Assembly (NCBI GenBank): GCA_951802425.1
Contig: OX637799.1
Span: forward strand, 1,116,001 to 1,180,000
Reading direction: 5' to 3'
Origin: Clavaria fumosa
Taxonomy: Eukaryota > Basidiomycota > Agaricomycetes > Agaricales > Clavariaceae
DNA length: 64,000 nt
Of the stretch, positions 24,001 to 37,052 are shown one piece after another (position 1 is the first letter of the stretch; each line of letters starts with the position of its first letter). The notes beneath the pieces are model-generated. The model had not been told where the DNA came from. It did not search any database and was given only the letters and a program-made list of their open reading frames with translations. The position numbers were made by a program, and so were the translations under genes.

Positions 24001-24471
24001 CTTTCGTCGACAGAATTCCTCACGAAGAGGCGCCTGTCGACAGGCGAACAAGCGTAGATGGAAAGATGTGATGCCTTAGACCTCTTCCATGACTCACGCC
24101 AGCCCAGCGGTAAAGAGGGGCTCAACGATCCTGGCTCCGAGTTCGAAGGGGAGACAGTAGACCGACATCGGACCCGAGAACGATCTTGGGCATGCCAGAG
24201 ATGATGGCAATCGATTGGTTGATCGCGAACGTCCTTTAGGTCTCAATCTCGCCGATGAGCACAAGGCAACCGCTACTTGTTCCCACCGACGCCTTTTTTC
24301 GGATTCACACGCGTTCTACGTTTGGCACGTCGTCCCAAGGGGTGGGGCTACTCCAAGATGTGACACGGTGACCGCAAACTACCATGCCACTCCGGGGAGC
24401 CGATGGACTTCACAAGCGACCCCGAAGCAGAGCGAGCATGAGCAATATATATTCAAGGGGGGGACCATTCA
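21099..24471. other. 3.4-kb gene-poor interval
   Basis: The longest stretch without a supported gene in the first 44 kb, between the 5' side of the second Zn2Cys6 gene and the 3' end of RIO1. It contains A-rich runs (21395-21450), a C15 run near 22030 and several short frames of 60-125 codons without recognisable motifs. The proximal part is probably the upstream regulatory region of the Zn2Cys6 gene. A lineage-specific gene or non-coding RNA cannot be excluded by eye. Confidence 0.45.
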
Positions 24472-26457
24472 CTACGTTCTTGCGGTCGATTTGATCCTGC
24501 GCTGCTTCTCTGCTTTGGGGAGCTTATCTTTCCGTTTTTCGCGTGCTTCTGCTTTGACTGCCTTTTTCCGCTCCTAAGTGTTTCAGACACGGAGTTAGAC
24601 TCCTAAGAAGACGACGAAAACCCTAGGGTTACCTTTTTCGCTTCGCGATCTTCGTGTCGATGACCTCTTGGCACACGCCGCTCATGTTCCTTCACACTCC
24701 CATCTGCATCTTCCTCATCCTCGCTCTCGTCCATCTCCTCCGAACCATGAGGTTCGCCATCCCCCGCCCGTCCATTCGTGGCCAAGTCAGCTTGCCTCTT
24801 ATCTGAGTCTGCCTTCGGCTCGATTATCCCGATCTTATCCGCGTATATGAGACTCTTGCCGTCCCCTCGACGCAAGATAGCCATGTCTCGCTCAGGGTCG
24901 CGGACTTGGTTGAGTGTCCGAGGAATGTACGACTGCATGAAAACCCGATCTTCGCTTGCGGCATTGTCCTCTATATCGCCGTTTGAACCGTCAGTTTTCT
25001 CCTCGGGACCCTCCTCCATCCATCGTTTAAGCACAGCGTCGGGTTCCTCCTCCTCCTCCTCCTCCTGAGCACTCTCGCTCACCAGAAACTTGTCCTTCGT
25101 GACGAACTCGAAGGCCTTACGCAGCCCCAGGCCTCGCACGCCCAGGCGCCCCCAGAACTCCTCTACGTTCCGCAGATCGCTGCGCAGAAAGTCCCACGCA
25201 TGCGGGTGGTCGTGCTCAACACTCTGTGACACGTCGATGATGTGCAAAGTCCCAGCGTGGAAGAGGATATTATACTCGGACAGGTCAGCGTGCACAAGCT
25301 TGCAGGCGTGATACATGCGGCGCACGAGCAGCAAGAGCGTGCGGTAGAGAGAGTCGCATATCGACTCGGGGATCTCGGCATCCTTTAGACGGGGTGAGGG
25401 CCTGTAAATACAGATTGTGTACGTAGTCAGTCTGCGGTGAAGGAGAAACAGATGAGAAACCTTCACCATCCTTGCTCGTCGCCTAAAAACCCCATGACGA
25501 GTATGTTTTCCCGGACCTCGATGGGTTCAGGACACGGTATTCCTGCGGCGACCAGCCTCCGCAGGTTGCGCATCTCTTTCTCGGCCCAGAGGCGCACCAT
25601 CTTGCGTGGGTTATGACGGCTGTAGCCGCGTCGGAAGCGGAATTCGCCGGTGACATATTTGTCTCGGTCTTTGAATACGAGGATAGATGTCTTGTAGATC
25701 TTCAGGGCGAGATGCGCTGGGGGTGGACCTGGGGACAGCGCGTGGTAAACATTCGCCTGTGCCAGTGTATCAGAAACCGAGATCATCGTTGTCACAGAAG
25801 GGCCCACTTCTTTGCCAGTGCTGATACATCCGTTCACCTCCTGTATCAAACGCCTCCTAATCATTTTGAACAAGATGATGCGTGTGCGAGGGTCAAGGAC
25901 CTGCTCGCTTGTAGCACGATCCGACTTGTCTTTGATGTTTGCATAGGAGCTTGGACCCTTGCGGTTGACGCCCACGCCAAGGTAAGGGACGTCAATGTTT
26001 GCGATGTGGGAGGAGTATTTAGCCAGAGCAGCCAGTTGGTCGGCGGAGCGGTCGGGCCGATTGTGTGGGGTGGAGGGAGAGGACAACTTATTTGAGGAAG
26101 CGTGCGGATGATTGATGGCCGGGAGGGGCACCACGAATGTGCCGGGGGCGATCGAGGAAGTTATGCCTTTGGCGTTGCCCGTGAATGCGGAGACATGTTG
26201 GCGAAGACGATTGTACTGTTTGGTAAAATCTAACGCCACGCAGAATCTCTCCTGTCAATGATACAATGAGAGTGACATGAAAGAGAGCACACACCCCGCT
26301 CTGCATTCTCCCAATCTTCGTCCTCTACGCGAAGCTCGTCGTAGTCGGAAGAGGTCAGTTCAGGATCGTCTTCTACGGACGAGGGCAGGTCGTCGTCTCT
26401 GTCTTGGTGCGCACTGACGGGTGGGTCGCGTTGATCATGTTTTGCAATAGCAGCCAT
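24472..26457 (-). CDS. RIO1: RIO1, atypical serine kinase of 40S ribosome maturation
   Basis: Exons 24472..24573, 24633..25401, 25467..25756, 25808..26229, 26295..26457; 581 aa. An ATPase/kinase that acts on late pre-40S particles. Motifs in order: [12 protein letters not shown]-terminal helix, nucleotide-binding STGKEANVYHA (joined across an intron), [27 protein letters not shown], catalytic [12 protein letters not shown] (Asp and Asn present), metal-binding [13 protein letters not shown], and a basic C-terminal tail ([12 protein letters not shown]) in the last exon as in other RIO1 proteins. The 3' exon was found by frame and by that tail: the open frame otherwise runs into the intron. A long acidic segment after the kinase domain is lineage-specific. 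Divergent from the small membrane-protein gene. Confidence 0.95.
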
Positions 26458-26571
26458 ACTAAATAATCTGCAGAGTAGAGAGGACGATGATCGATGACTG
26501 ACGAAATTGTGGTGGTGTCACGTGTTCGATCAAATTACGTCTTTTTGGCCCTTGTCGACTACGACGTGGGT
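26458..26571. promoter_or_regulatory. 114-bp bidirectional promoter between RIO1 and a small membrane-protein gene
   Basis: The start codons of the two divergent genes are 114 bp apart. The interval contains a perfect CACGTG at 26519-26524 and no TATA box I can see. Both genes' 5' UTRs must lie within it. Confidence 0.5.
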
Positions 26572-27238
26572 ATGATGGCTGGTTTGAGATTGCGCACTCC
26601 TTTCCACTTTGATTCTGACTCTAAAGAGACTCAAGTCCCTGAAATTCTTGATGATCAAGGTCTGCCGTTCTTTTCACCTTGTTCAACCATGTCATAATCT
26701 CTCGCACCGCAGAACAGGAAGAAATCATTCAGGAATTTCGGACTGCCCAAATAGCATCCCATGAAAGTTACCTTCTCGGTGCCAGAATCGTCCTAGTTCT
26801 CTCTGCAGTCTTGTACGTGATTCATAATCTACGACACGTAATACCCTTAGGCACTGCCCTAGGCACCTCCATTACCTTGTAAGCTCATCGAAGAGGAGTC
26901 CTCTGTTTGTGATCTTCCCATCCAAAGACCAAGAACCGGAAGGCGCTCCAGGGATTATATTCGCCTCGTTGTCTGTAATGCTTCATCTCGCTCTCTTTCT
27001 ACGATGCACCTACGCCGAAAGTTCTGTGTTTCTCCCGCCCGTGATTGTTACATTTGGACTGGGCACTCTCGCGCCGCTGCTGACACTCCTGCGTGGATGT
27101 CTGTGGCAGACGGTGATCTGGTGGTGCACCACTCCCGCCATGGCATGCCTGGTCTTGCTGTTGGATCGGTGGTCGCAGCAAGGAAAGGAGGAGATCATAG
27201 CACTTGAGCAGATGAAATACCATGTAAGCGGTGCCTAA
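26572..27238 (+). CDS. Small four-TM membrane protein, unrecognised function
   Basis: Exons 26572..26659, 26713..26837, 26894..27238; 185 aa. N-terminus MMAGLRLRTPFHFDSDSKE, then an acidic helix (EQEEIIQEFR) and four hydrophobic segments: ARIVLVLSAVLYVI, IIFASLSVMLHLALFL, FLPPVIVTFGLGTLAPLL, and VIWWCTTPAMACLVLLL. It ends in a short charged tail. The second intron (26838..26893) reads through in part; splicing it gives the HRSPLFVIFP junction. The domain order resembles conserved small ER/Golgi-type fungal membrane proteins, but I assign no function. The in-frame ATG at 26494 lies in the promoter interval and is unlikely to be used. Confidence 0.75.
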
Positions 27239-27700
27239 TTGTACATTCGACTACGGTTGTCTTCGAATCATTGAGTGCAGTAACATCTGTTCGCAATGGG
27301 CGCTGAGCTGTAGTCCACAGGGAACTTGGTACGTACGGTATTCCACCTTAGATAAATGACGAAAAGATCAATGGCAACAGATCAATAGCTGGTGATATTG
27401 TTGTGCCAACATTACGGATAGATGTAAGGGTAAATGCCATGTGTGAGAGAGCATGTTGGCATGCATGGTTAGCAACCGCAACATCGTGCACGGGTTTACA
27501 GTTTCCTGTATTGCACCCCCGGCAATAGCTTAGCCATGGCGACCAAACACAGGCATCGTATGGTGTCGCATCACGTGCAAAGCTGACTTTGAGGGCTGCA
27601 CACTTGCCGTTCGCACAGCGCCTGTGCGGCGTTATCAAGGCGCAAGTTTACAGCCCCTTCCCTTGACCCGTTTCTCCAATCCCTAAGAGCTTACTATCTC
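27239..27700. other. Intergenic region upstream of RSP5
   Basis: Between the 3' end of the small membrane-protein gene and the RSP5 start, both on the + strand. It contains one CACGTG near 27572. No gene or structured element recognised. Confidence 0.4.
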
Positions 27701-30531
27701 ATGTCTTCCGGAGCTAGCGAGTTGAGTCGGTATCCAACTATCTCCAGCCCGCTAACACTCATGCCACTTTACTCCATCAGCATCTTGGATTCGGAACTTC
27801 TTCAAAACCATGCTCGGATAAGAGTCACGAGTACGCATACCTGCATACGTGGACACTCGAAGAGGCTGATCAAGCTCTTGCCTGAACAGTATACGGAGCT
27901 AACGCCCTTGCTAAGCGAGATTTATTGACATTGCCTGACCCGTTTGCCGTTCTGGCCGTCGATGGAAAGCAAACCTCAAGTACTGCTGTGGAACAGAGGA
28001 CGTTGAATCCATCTTGGAACGAGAGATTCGACATGTGTGTACTCGGTCTTTTCTTCGCTGTGTTACACAATGCCACTCACTGCTATTATGCAGCACCGTA
28101 CCCCCGGCATCCGTCATCTCTATCCAGATCTTCGATAGTCGCAAGTTCAAGAAGCGTGATCAAGGATCCCTGGGCATTGTTATCATACCAGGCGCAGATG
28201 CTATCGACTATGCGACCACGAGCCATGGTACGTCCCGTCACTCGCCACCAAAATCGCCACCAAAGTATCTTTTCCCCAGGCTTAATATCGGAGAGTCTTC
28301 AGCCAGTGAGCGGCGCCACCGTCCACGGAAAAGTCATGTTTTCTTTCACAGACATTACCCACTCTCAACCATCTGGACCCTCCATTCCCTCAGCTCCCAG
28401 CCAGGTGTCCAATGTCGGCACGAGCGCTAATACCAGCAGTGGTGGCGGCGCCTCCCTGCGCAGCCGGGATCGACCGCAGTCCGCTTCTGTATCTAGCAAC
28501 GGCTCATCCGGCTCTAGGCTGGCCGATTCTTACCCTCCGCCAAGCTCCGCGCCGCCACCCTCCCGCGGTGCGGTGGTACCGTTCCCTGAGCCTGACCCTG
28601 GGTTTGCACGTCCGCTCAACCACCCTTCGCTCTCTGCCAGTCGGTCGAGGCCGACCACCTCCACTGGCGGTCCCCCCGAGTTCAGGACTGCTGATGACGG
28701 CGCGCCCCTTCCCGCTGGTTGGGGCCGCAGGGTCGATGCTAATGGCCGGTCATACTACGTAGACCACGCTACTCGAACAACAACATGGAATCGCCCGTCT
28801 GTGCATGTGACCCTCGAAGCGTTGCCGCGGCCCGTTTCATTACCAGTCAGCGTTGTTGCCAACAGTAGTAGTATCACACCATCTCAAATCTCGCGGCAAG
28901 ACATTCCTCTCCCTCTTGGATGGGAGGAGCGCCAGCTACCCCAGGGCCGGCCGTACTTCATCAACCACCACACTCGCACTACAACATGGGATGATCCACG
29001 CTTGTTGCCTACCCCCACTCCGGAACAGCTCAACGCGAATCTGGGACCTTTACCCTCTGGCTGGGAAATGCGTCTCACTAGCACGGGCAGGGTCTACTTC
29101 GTCGACCACAATACCAAGACGACCTCATGGGACGACCCACGCCTGCCAGGCAACGTCGATGGGAATGCTCCGAAATACAAGCGCGACTATAGACGTAAAT
29201 TGATCTACTTCCGTTCGCAGCCCCCGCTTCGCCCCACCGGCGGCAAGTGCGAGCTAAAAGTGCGTCGGTCAAGGGTGTTTGAGGATAGTTTCACGGCAGT
29301 CATGAAAACGGGCAGGGATGACCTGAAAAGAAGGTTGTTGATCAGCTTCGCTGGCGAGGATGGGTTGGACTTTGGTGGTGTCTCCAGGCAAGTTTTGGGT
29401 CCTTGTACGCCGATTTGTGTGCTGATTTCGGAATTCGATAGGGAATGGTTTTTCCTTCTCTCACATGCGATGTTCGACCCTTCCTATGGTCTTTTCGAGT
29501 ATTCTACACATGACAACTACACCCTCCAGTTCAACAGCGCCTCTGGGATCAATCCGGACCATCTCAGCTACTTCAAATTCATCGGACGATGCATAGGCTT
29601 GGCAATTTTCCATCGCCGTTTCATTGATGTCTACTTCGTACCGAGCTTCTATAAAATGATTCTTGGGAAGGTGATGACTCTGGCAGACCTGGAAAGAACT
29701 GATGCAGAATTGCACAGAAGTCTCGGATGGATGCTGTTCGTCATGCTTCAACTCCATTTTTTTCCCTCATCTCACCGAATACACAGTGAAAATGACATCA
29801 CGGATGTTTTATACGAGACTTTCACTCTGAATGAAGACCATTTTGGGGAGATCGTCACGGTGGAGCTGAAGCCAGACGGTGCCAACATTGCGGTGACTGA
29901 AAAAAACAAGAAGGAGTATGTCGATGCCGTTGTGCAACACCGTATATACAAGCGCGTCAAGGAACAGTTCCAATCGTTCCAGAGTGGTCTCTTGGAGCTT
30001 GTCCCGCTAGAACTTCTCAGGGTATTCGACGAGCGCGAGCTTGAGCTCCTCATCTGCGGCATGTCAGAGATTGATATGTTCGTTCATCACATCCCCCTCT
30101 ACTGCACCTCATCTGATTCTGCGAACTATAGGGACGATTGGAGCAAATTTACTGACTACCGCGGGTATGAGAAAACCGACCAGGTGATCGCGTGGTTCTG
30201 GCAATGCATACGCAGCTGGTCGCCCGAGAAGCAGTCCCGCCTGCTGCAGTTCACTACTGGGACGTCTCGTGTTCCAGTGAATGGGTTCAAAGATCTACAG
30301 GGCTCGGATGGCCCAAGGAGATTTACCATAGAGAAGTACGGTGACCCCTCGCAACTCCCGAGGAGCCACACCTGCTTCAACAGGCTTGATCTTCCGCCAT
30401 ATGAGGATTACGAAAGTCTGGAAAAGAAATTGGCGTTTGCCATTGAGTGGGTTTTGAATCTCCTACCTTATAGTCATTCGCTGATGATTTTTTGATCTTG
30501 TAGGGAAACGGAAGGCTTTGGCCAGGAGTAA
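27701..30531 (+). CDS. RSP5: RSP5, NEDD4-family HECT ubiquitin ligase
   Basis: Eight exons: 27701..27830, 27890..28034, 28094..28227, 28280..29387, 29442..29735, 29787..30077, 30132..30446, 30504..30531; 814 aa. Ubiquitylates membrane transporters and other substrates bound through WW domains. C2 domain: [54 protein letters not shown]. Three WW domains follow ([27 protein letters not shown], each ending TTTW or TTSW). HECT domain: [52 protein letters not shown], catalytic [16 protein letters not shown], and terminal EETEGFGQE in a 28-nt last exon. Four introns in the HECT part are multiples of 3 and stop-free or nearly so. One (29388..29441) uses a GC donor. The N-terminal 40 aa are less certain. 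Confidence 0.96.
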
Positions 30532-30732
30532 ATGACTCGCACCCTTAACATTACTACCACGATTAATGTTGTGCTTTCGCTTTGAATTGTAGCATATACT
30601 GTAATTGGATCAGACATTCACATAATTTGTGGCGGTGCATGTTTGGAACAGAAGGCGTAGCCAAACAGAGCAATAATATATATTGAGAGGCGTCAAGCTG
30701 CTGATTGCGACCAATCTATAGACTGCCTAAAC

Positions 30733-31642
30733 ATGGACCACGACAAGCGTTCCGAGTCCCCCGAAAGCCAAGATTTTCTATATACACTCGAGGGAGAAAT
30801 ATCGTTTTTTCGCTCAATCATGCGCGCTCGACCCGTGGGCATGCACCGGCACTTTCACGTACTCGCCATGCGCAGCGCAATCTTGAAAGATACAGGACGT
30901 CTGGTATCAATTGAGGACATATGGAGCAAGCTTCAGTCATGCTACGAACTTGACGCATTGGAGACTCTTGTGAGTGCATCTCCTAACCTTTGTCTTCGCC
31001 TTGCATTCTTAGGTCGCGTGTCAAGGACATAGAGGGATACGACTCGGGCTCTTCAAACGCGCCGACTCCACCGACAGTCCTCTCACCCTCGCCGACAGAG
31101 AATCTTTACTCACACCCACACTTCCGCTCTGAATTTGCGCTCCCGGCTGACGAGTTCTACGCCAATCTTATCGCGTCGCGACGCATGCGCGTGTCTGCCT
31201 CCCTGCCTAGTTCATCGCCCGAACCGTCCGCCTCAGCTCCGCCTTCAGCCCCGCCTACTGCGGTAGCCACTAAACGGAGGAGTAGGGGTAAGACTAAGAT
31301 CGAGATGGCAGGACTCGTAGCGGGTGACAGTGACAGTAGTGCGTTGACACAGGAAAGCGGAGACGAGATGGGTCAAGAGCACCCCTCGCCGAGTATCATA
31401 ACAGTAACGGATGGTGAACAGGAGGAACACGAAGCTGAGGACGCAGAAATGCACGAACAGTCAGGTGGTCTGTCGTTAGTCATGAATGCTTATCCTTTTC
31501 ACTCAGCGACTTGTGTTCAGCTCCATCTATCGTGGCAACCAAACCAACTCGTGGGAGAGGTCCGAAGGCTTTGAAGAGGAGCGCTCCTGTAACGAGGACG
31601 CGAGCTAGTGCACCAAGACTTACGAAAAAGAAAAAGCGCTGA
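30733..31642 (+). CDS. EAF7: EAF7/MRGBP-like subunit of the NuA4 histone acetyltransferase
   Basis: Exons 30733..30969, 31026..31467, 31521..31642; 266 aa. A CT20-family domain occupies the first 80 residues (GEISFFRSIMRARPVGMHRHFHVL, RSAILKDTG, IEDIWSKLQSCYELDALETLDIEGYD). It joins across an intron whose acceptor is the downstream AAG at 31025. An intermediate FALPADEFYANLI segment is typical of the family. The rest is acidic then basic, ending in a lysine-rich KKKKR tail that may be nuclear-targeting. In yeast Eaf7 forms a module with Eaf5 and Eaf3. The donor of the last intron (31468) is chosen between two neighbouring GTs. Confidence 0.88.
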
Positions 31643-31757
31643 GCTCTTTCATGGTCTCCTCTTGTCCTTCCGTTTTGCTCGATGCTACCTTGTTATAAAT
31701 GTTAATACACCTGGTATCTACACCTGGTATCTACACATGGTATCCTTCAATGCCGAA

Positions 31758-34700
31758 TCAACTCATTTCTCCTTGAGCCGCATCCTTCTTGGATCGTCTT
31801 TGATGTAAGAAACTCTCGATCCTAGCTTTCAACTCAAGGTCTACTCATATCTCGGATCAGTGCCTTTCTGGATTACAGAGGAGTGGGTTGACCTGGTGTG
31901 ATGTCCTCGATTTTCAGAGGGGCCCTGTTGAAAGGGTCCTTGGAATCAGAGAGGAGATGAGATTTGATGGTTGCGCGATCGACCACCGTTCTCGACGACG
32001 GTAGCAGGACAGGATCGCGCATCAATGTGTACATCAATGGGTCTGAATATATCCAATTTGAGCAAGCAATCTCAGCAAAAGGGCTATGCAAAATACCCAG
32101 AAATTCATCCGGAACATCGCCGAGGTCATCATCTGCCTCCAAAGTTGACTTCGCTTGCTCCACCATCTCAACGAACGCCCTCAACTGCCAAACTTCCGCC
32201 TCAGACTTCAGTGCCCTTTTCAGAGCTATATCTCCGGCTCTCCCAAATAGTTCTTTCCTGTAGCTTCTCCCATCAGCAGCAACAGCTTTGATGAACTCCT
32301 CCTGATCGCTCAAATTCAAAAAGATCTGTAGGATATCGCTGAGCAATCTTTTCGCGTCAAACTTGTACTTCTCCGGGTCTTTGACTTTCAGCTCTTGACA
32401 CTTCGGCCCAACCAGAGCATCAAGATTGTAATCAAGCATTGCGGCCAGACGATGGACAATCTCGGGCATCATGAAGGGTGCTTTCGTTTCCCCCGTGAAG
32501 TCCTTGAGTAGTTCAACAGTAGACCTTCCCAACATTGTGTAGCCGGAGGCATGCCGTTCCAGCTGACGAAGGGTGGCCTCACGTTCCCGGCGAGTTTGAG
32601 CTGGTTGTGCCATCCATCCTTCCATGTCTCTCATCTCCACCTGTAGATTGTGAATCTGGGCGAGCTCAGAGAGCGACTCATCCATGAGGTATGTGACATC
32701 ATTGATCATTAAATTTATGAAGCGGACGAATTTGTCGACATTCCTATCGTATGCAAATCAGCCATACGTTCAATCTTCATATACACCCGTCACTTACAGG
32801 GCCTCCTTTTTCAGAGATTCACGGTGCACCGGGTTGTTCCAAATCGCTTTGAGGATGTACGCAATGTTCCGGCTGCCAATCAGACCGTCAGTAAACGAGC
32901 AGACATGAGAAGTTTGATGTTTCCAACCGGGCATCTGGAAATAATCGTCGTCGTAATCTTTATCGGAGAACAAATTTACTCACTAAACTTGTCATAGAAC
33001 TGTGAGCTGGCTCCAGTCTGCTCAACCTCTAGACGGGGTGAAATATATCAGCAATTTAAAGGTCACAGAGGTCGCATACATACCAATATAGAAATGCATT
33101 AATGCAGACATCAAATGCTTTAATGCCATGTCGTTCTCGTTGAGCACTCTTACGAAGACAGTGTTCCGATCGCGGTCAAATGGTATCACACCAATAAATA
33201 GCATCTGGGATGTCTCATTATTGACTGTCAGCAACATCGTCGACCCACTTACCTCGTTAATCTTGGCCTTGAGGAACGGATTCTTGATGTACCAAGTTGA
33301 AGTCAAAAATGTGAGCGCGAAGACGACGAATGCATCCTTGTCAGACAGATTGAAACTTTCTGGAGAGTATCTGGCCGTGTCATGAGTTCCCAAGCGTATA
33401 ACATATTGGGCAAACACAAACCTGAGCACGAACAACAGGTAATCGACGATGTCTTCCAAAATGTATTCTGGGAGAATCCGGAAAGCATTTGGAACTTCCT
33501 GGGGCAACGGGAGTCTGGACTTCATGTGAGCCAAACTCAAGCATTCAAAACTTTCGACGTACACAATGGGAGGGGTGGGGTGTTTTTTGTTTGGCTCCGC
33601 TTGGCGAATCAACCAGGTTGAAACAAAGGTGATAAATGCCATGGATCGAAAGACGAGCTCTGGATCGAGGAGCTGTACACGAAAGGCTAGTTGTTGGGCC
33701 TGATTCTGAGACATCTCCGCCTGCGGGAACATTAAAAAAGAGGCAGGAATAAGAAGATGAACGACATCTACCTTGACGGCATTTAACGCGGCTTCTGTAC
33801 GTGCCTGGAACGGCGACTTGATTGTGATTCCTAGTCAGCGAGACATTTCACGTGTCTAACAAATACTTACTCCCATCCAGGAGCCATCGCCTTGGAGCAC
33901 TTCTAAATGTCGCTGTACGTCTTCTAATTGTTTGCCCAAGTCTTCATACGTTCTAATAGCCTGTAGAAGACCAAAATGGCTGAGAGCTAGAGTCAGGTAG
34001 AATATTTCCGACGTGAAGTTAGGCGGGGTTGTTCCTAGGTAATACGTGAATACACAGAGCCTCGCAAATGATTCTGGCATACCGTCTGTACCCACAATCT
34101 CTCTCACCCACTCCGCTGCCTCGTCACTTGTAGCGTTGATCCTTGTTTCCTCTTTCAGGTTGATGCGCGTGGAACGTGCATAATACAAAGAGTCGATACG
34201 ATCCATCTAACATAGACCGTCAATCCAAGTGAGATATGACAAGTCGATGGGAGGACCTTGGTGTAGTGGACATCCATAATGGGTTCTGCAAGGTGGAGCA
34301 TGACGATCTGTAAATTCACCATAAAACTATCACTGGAGACCGTTGCGGGATCAACCTGAAACCAACTTCTTTAGTAGCGAGCTCCTCGCTAAACGGACCA
34401 CTAACTTGTAGACCAGTTCGCTTGACATTTAATGCTACAGCCCGTGCGAAGTACTGTAGGACGGCTTCTCGGGACTCAGGAGAAGCCCTAACCAAGGCAC
34501 TGAAAACCTGACACAAGGAACTCTGCAGGCTCTTTAATGTTCCTCTGAGACTGGCAGAACTTGATTCAATGTCCGTGTGACTTCGCTTTCCAGGATCTGA
34601 AAAGTATGTCTGGGCAATGGAAGGCTGATGGCCAGCTAAGCTAAGAATGACTCAAGGAAGAATGTCATATTCCATACCCATTCCCGACTGAACACGTTGA

Positions 34701-36116
34701 GACGGCACAATGGCCCCATCAGAGTGACCCTCTCAAATGTGGCAGCGGTTGCAGAGGGCGGGAGCCAGTCCTCCATTCGAGTTATCATAACCGCGATGCT
34801 CTTGATCGACACCAGTGTCTCAAGTCCTGTAATTACACTACGCCAGCCTGCGTCGCCTCCAGCAAGGCCTTCGAGCCTCCAGAGAGATTCGTGGAAGAGA
34901 AGTAGACGCACGACAGGCGCCAAAATATTGTCTATCTCATTGTCGGGCTCAAAACGGCGTGCAAGGTCTTGGAGAAACGGTTCAACCTCGATCGGGGTGA
35001 GAACATTTGAAGACGATGCAGAGGAAGCCAAAAGTGGGGCAGACAGGGCAGACATTGACAGTAGCGGTCCTACAAGTTCTGGGGGCCCGAGCGGTCGCCT
35101 GAAACGGCGTCAGACGTGAAGGGATTATTTACATAGTGAGTGCATACTCTGTCGGCTGAGGGAACATCTCCGGATCCTGCAAGATGAAACCAGTGTAGCT
35201 GATTACCAGGTCTCGGACTTTCTCGAAGAGAAGCATGGCTTGCTGGACCTCAACGGGTAGGTAGCCCTATTTATGACGAGTGTCTCAGCACCAGGCTGAA
35301 GAGTTACTAGTCTCTACCCCAACCTTCTTGAGCAGAGCCAAACGCGCAGAACAGAGTCGTCTCCAAGAGCCCACAAGATACTCAAACGTTGTTTGTTGAG
35401 CTGGCATCGATACGAGGAAAGGTAGATAATCTAGATCATCGCTGTTGAAACAAAATCACTGGCTGAGCCAGCACGTTAGCAGAGTCGTCGAAGCGCTCAC
35501 GTCATCGTTTGTGGGTTTAATTCCAGCCGTGTAATCAAAAGACGGTCCACAATATTACCACTCAGACGGACCGATGCAGGTTCGCCTAGATGCAAGATTT
35601 GAGATGCATCCAAGGAATAACGTTCGCAACGCACCAAATCCTTCTGATTCCAATTCAGTTGCCAGGTACTTGAGCCATACAATGTCATAGCTGCTCTGTT
35701 CCGCGACTCTCCTCTATTCGAGTCTGAGTAAGGAAACATAACAAAATGCTGGCGACGTACATCTAATGTCACTTTGAGACCCTGCTCGATAAGTTGGTGT
35801 ACCCAATTCTGCAGATTGAACTTTTGGGTGTTTTGGGTGGATTTCTTCTTCAGAGCAGAAGTGACATCTGGTGGTACGACAAGTGGCCGGTTCAGAGCAG
35901 GTGCTGGCTTAGGATTAGCAGACACTTTGACTGGAGGGGCTGAATTAGATCCTGAGGGACTAGTAACGTTGTCAGAAGCGACGACGGAGACCGAGTTCTG
36001 TAGTTTCGCGAGCCTCTTCATTCGAATCTGCGGTCTAACGTGTCGATCAAACATCACCGAACGACAGACCGAACACATACCTTTTCGGCATCGTTCTGCA
36101 AATCGCCTTCATTCAT
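31758..36116 (-). CDS. UFD2: UFD2, U-box ubiquitin chain-elongation factor (E4)
   Basis: 21 exons: 31758..31840, 31893..32042, 32097..32743, 32798..32872, 32928..32934, 32984..33028, 33084..33204, 33253..33370, 33422..33514, 33563..33720, 33772..33816, 33871..34206, 34257..34355, 34406..34624, 34678..35098, 35133..35266, 35324..35441, 35501..35585, 35635..35713, 35761..36027, 36081..36116; lengths sum to 1112 codons including stop. Elongates ubiquitin chains on Cdc48-bound substrates. Core motifs: VDPATVSSDSFMVNL, LPEYILEDIVDYLLFVLRYSPESF, EQTGASSQFYDKF. C-terminal U-box: DPLMYTLMRDPVLLPSS, VDRATIKSHLL, DPFNRAPLKIEDITPDLELKARI. The last exon supplies the end of the U-box helix. A 7-nt microexon (32928..32934) is required to keep frame. 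One intron (35099..35132) is only 34 nt. Confidence 0.94.
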
Positions 36117-37052
36117 CGTTGCGGACAGCGCACCGCGGAAAGTCGAGTATGGCACGAGATACACTCTGTGTAAGTACAAGTGACTAGACGTTTCGGGGCA
36201 TGGCCGCGGCGTGCGACCCGACTCCCACGCAATAACTTCGACCCTCAATGTCTCTGGAGCGTCTCCTGGCGTTAGCACGTCTGTTCTCGACCAGTGCGGT
36301 AGTCCAAGGGCCCAAGTACAAGCTCAAGTCTCACTCTGGGGCTAAAAAACGCTGGCGGTCACTCTCCGGCGGTAATTTTAAACGGGTACGCAAAGGTTGT
36401 TTGAGGTGCCTCATACAATCGCGTTAACAGCTCACCATGTTGCAGGGGAAAGCAGGGCATGTGCATCTTAATGTTGTGAAGAGACCTGGTAGAATCAACC
36501 GGCTCGGGCAGACAGCCTATTCGACTCCTACACAGACATCGCTTCTAAAGAGATTGTTACCATACGGTTAACGCATCTTGAGGTAAAGTAATCTCTCTTG
36601 GACATAAGTGAGCACAGTCCCGTGCACATCTCCCACTTTTTTGAGATGCTACCAGATTTCTTTAAAGTTTCTGTTGCGAATCTGTTACACACAAGTCAGT
36701 GGTTTCACACAAGTGTTTAAAATCGATGGCGCAAAGGATTTTGATGAGGAGATCATAAAGGAAGGAGGACAGAGTGAATGATTAAGAAGCGTCGACAGAG
36801 GTTGAGACGTTGAGGCCGCTTCATTATTGGGCTCGCTTTTCAAGTTATACAGCTAGTTGGTATTATTACGGTTTCAATCACATGACATGACGCACACGAG
36901 GATGGGCAAAATCTGCTGTTGGATGGGCCTGTAGTACACATGTTGCCGACGAAATTTCCCGAGGTCTGACTGCCGCTTATCCGCAAAGCGCGAATGCACT
37001 CTCCCTCTAAGTGGCGTTGAGGTGTCATGGTAGTAGAGCCATGTCTTAACGA
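36117..37052. other. Intergenic region, no gene seen
   Basis: Between the UFD2 start and the stop of the Yra1-like gene, on the same strand, so it holds the UFD2 promoter and the Yra1-like 3' flank. The in-frame ATG upstream of UFD2 at 36278 would add 54 residues of unlikely sequence. No RNA gene or repeat recognised. Confidence 0.45.
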
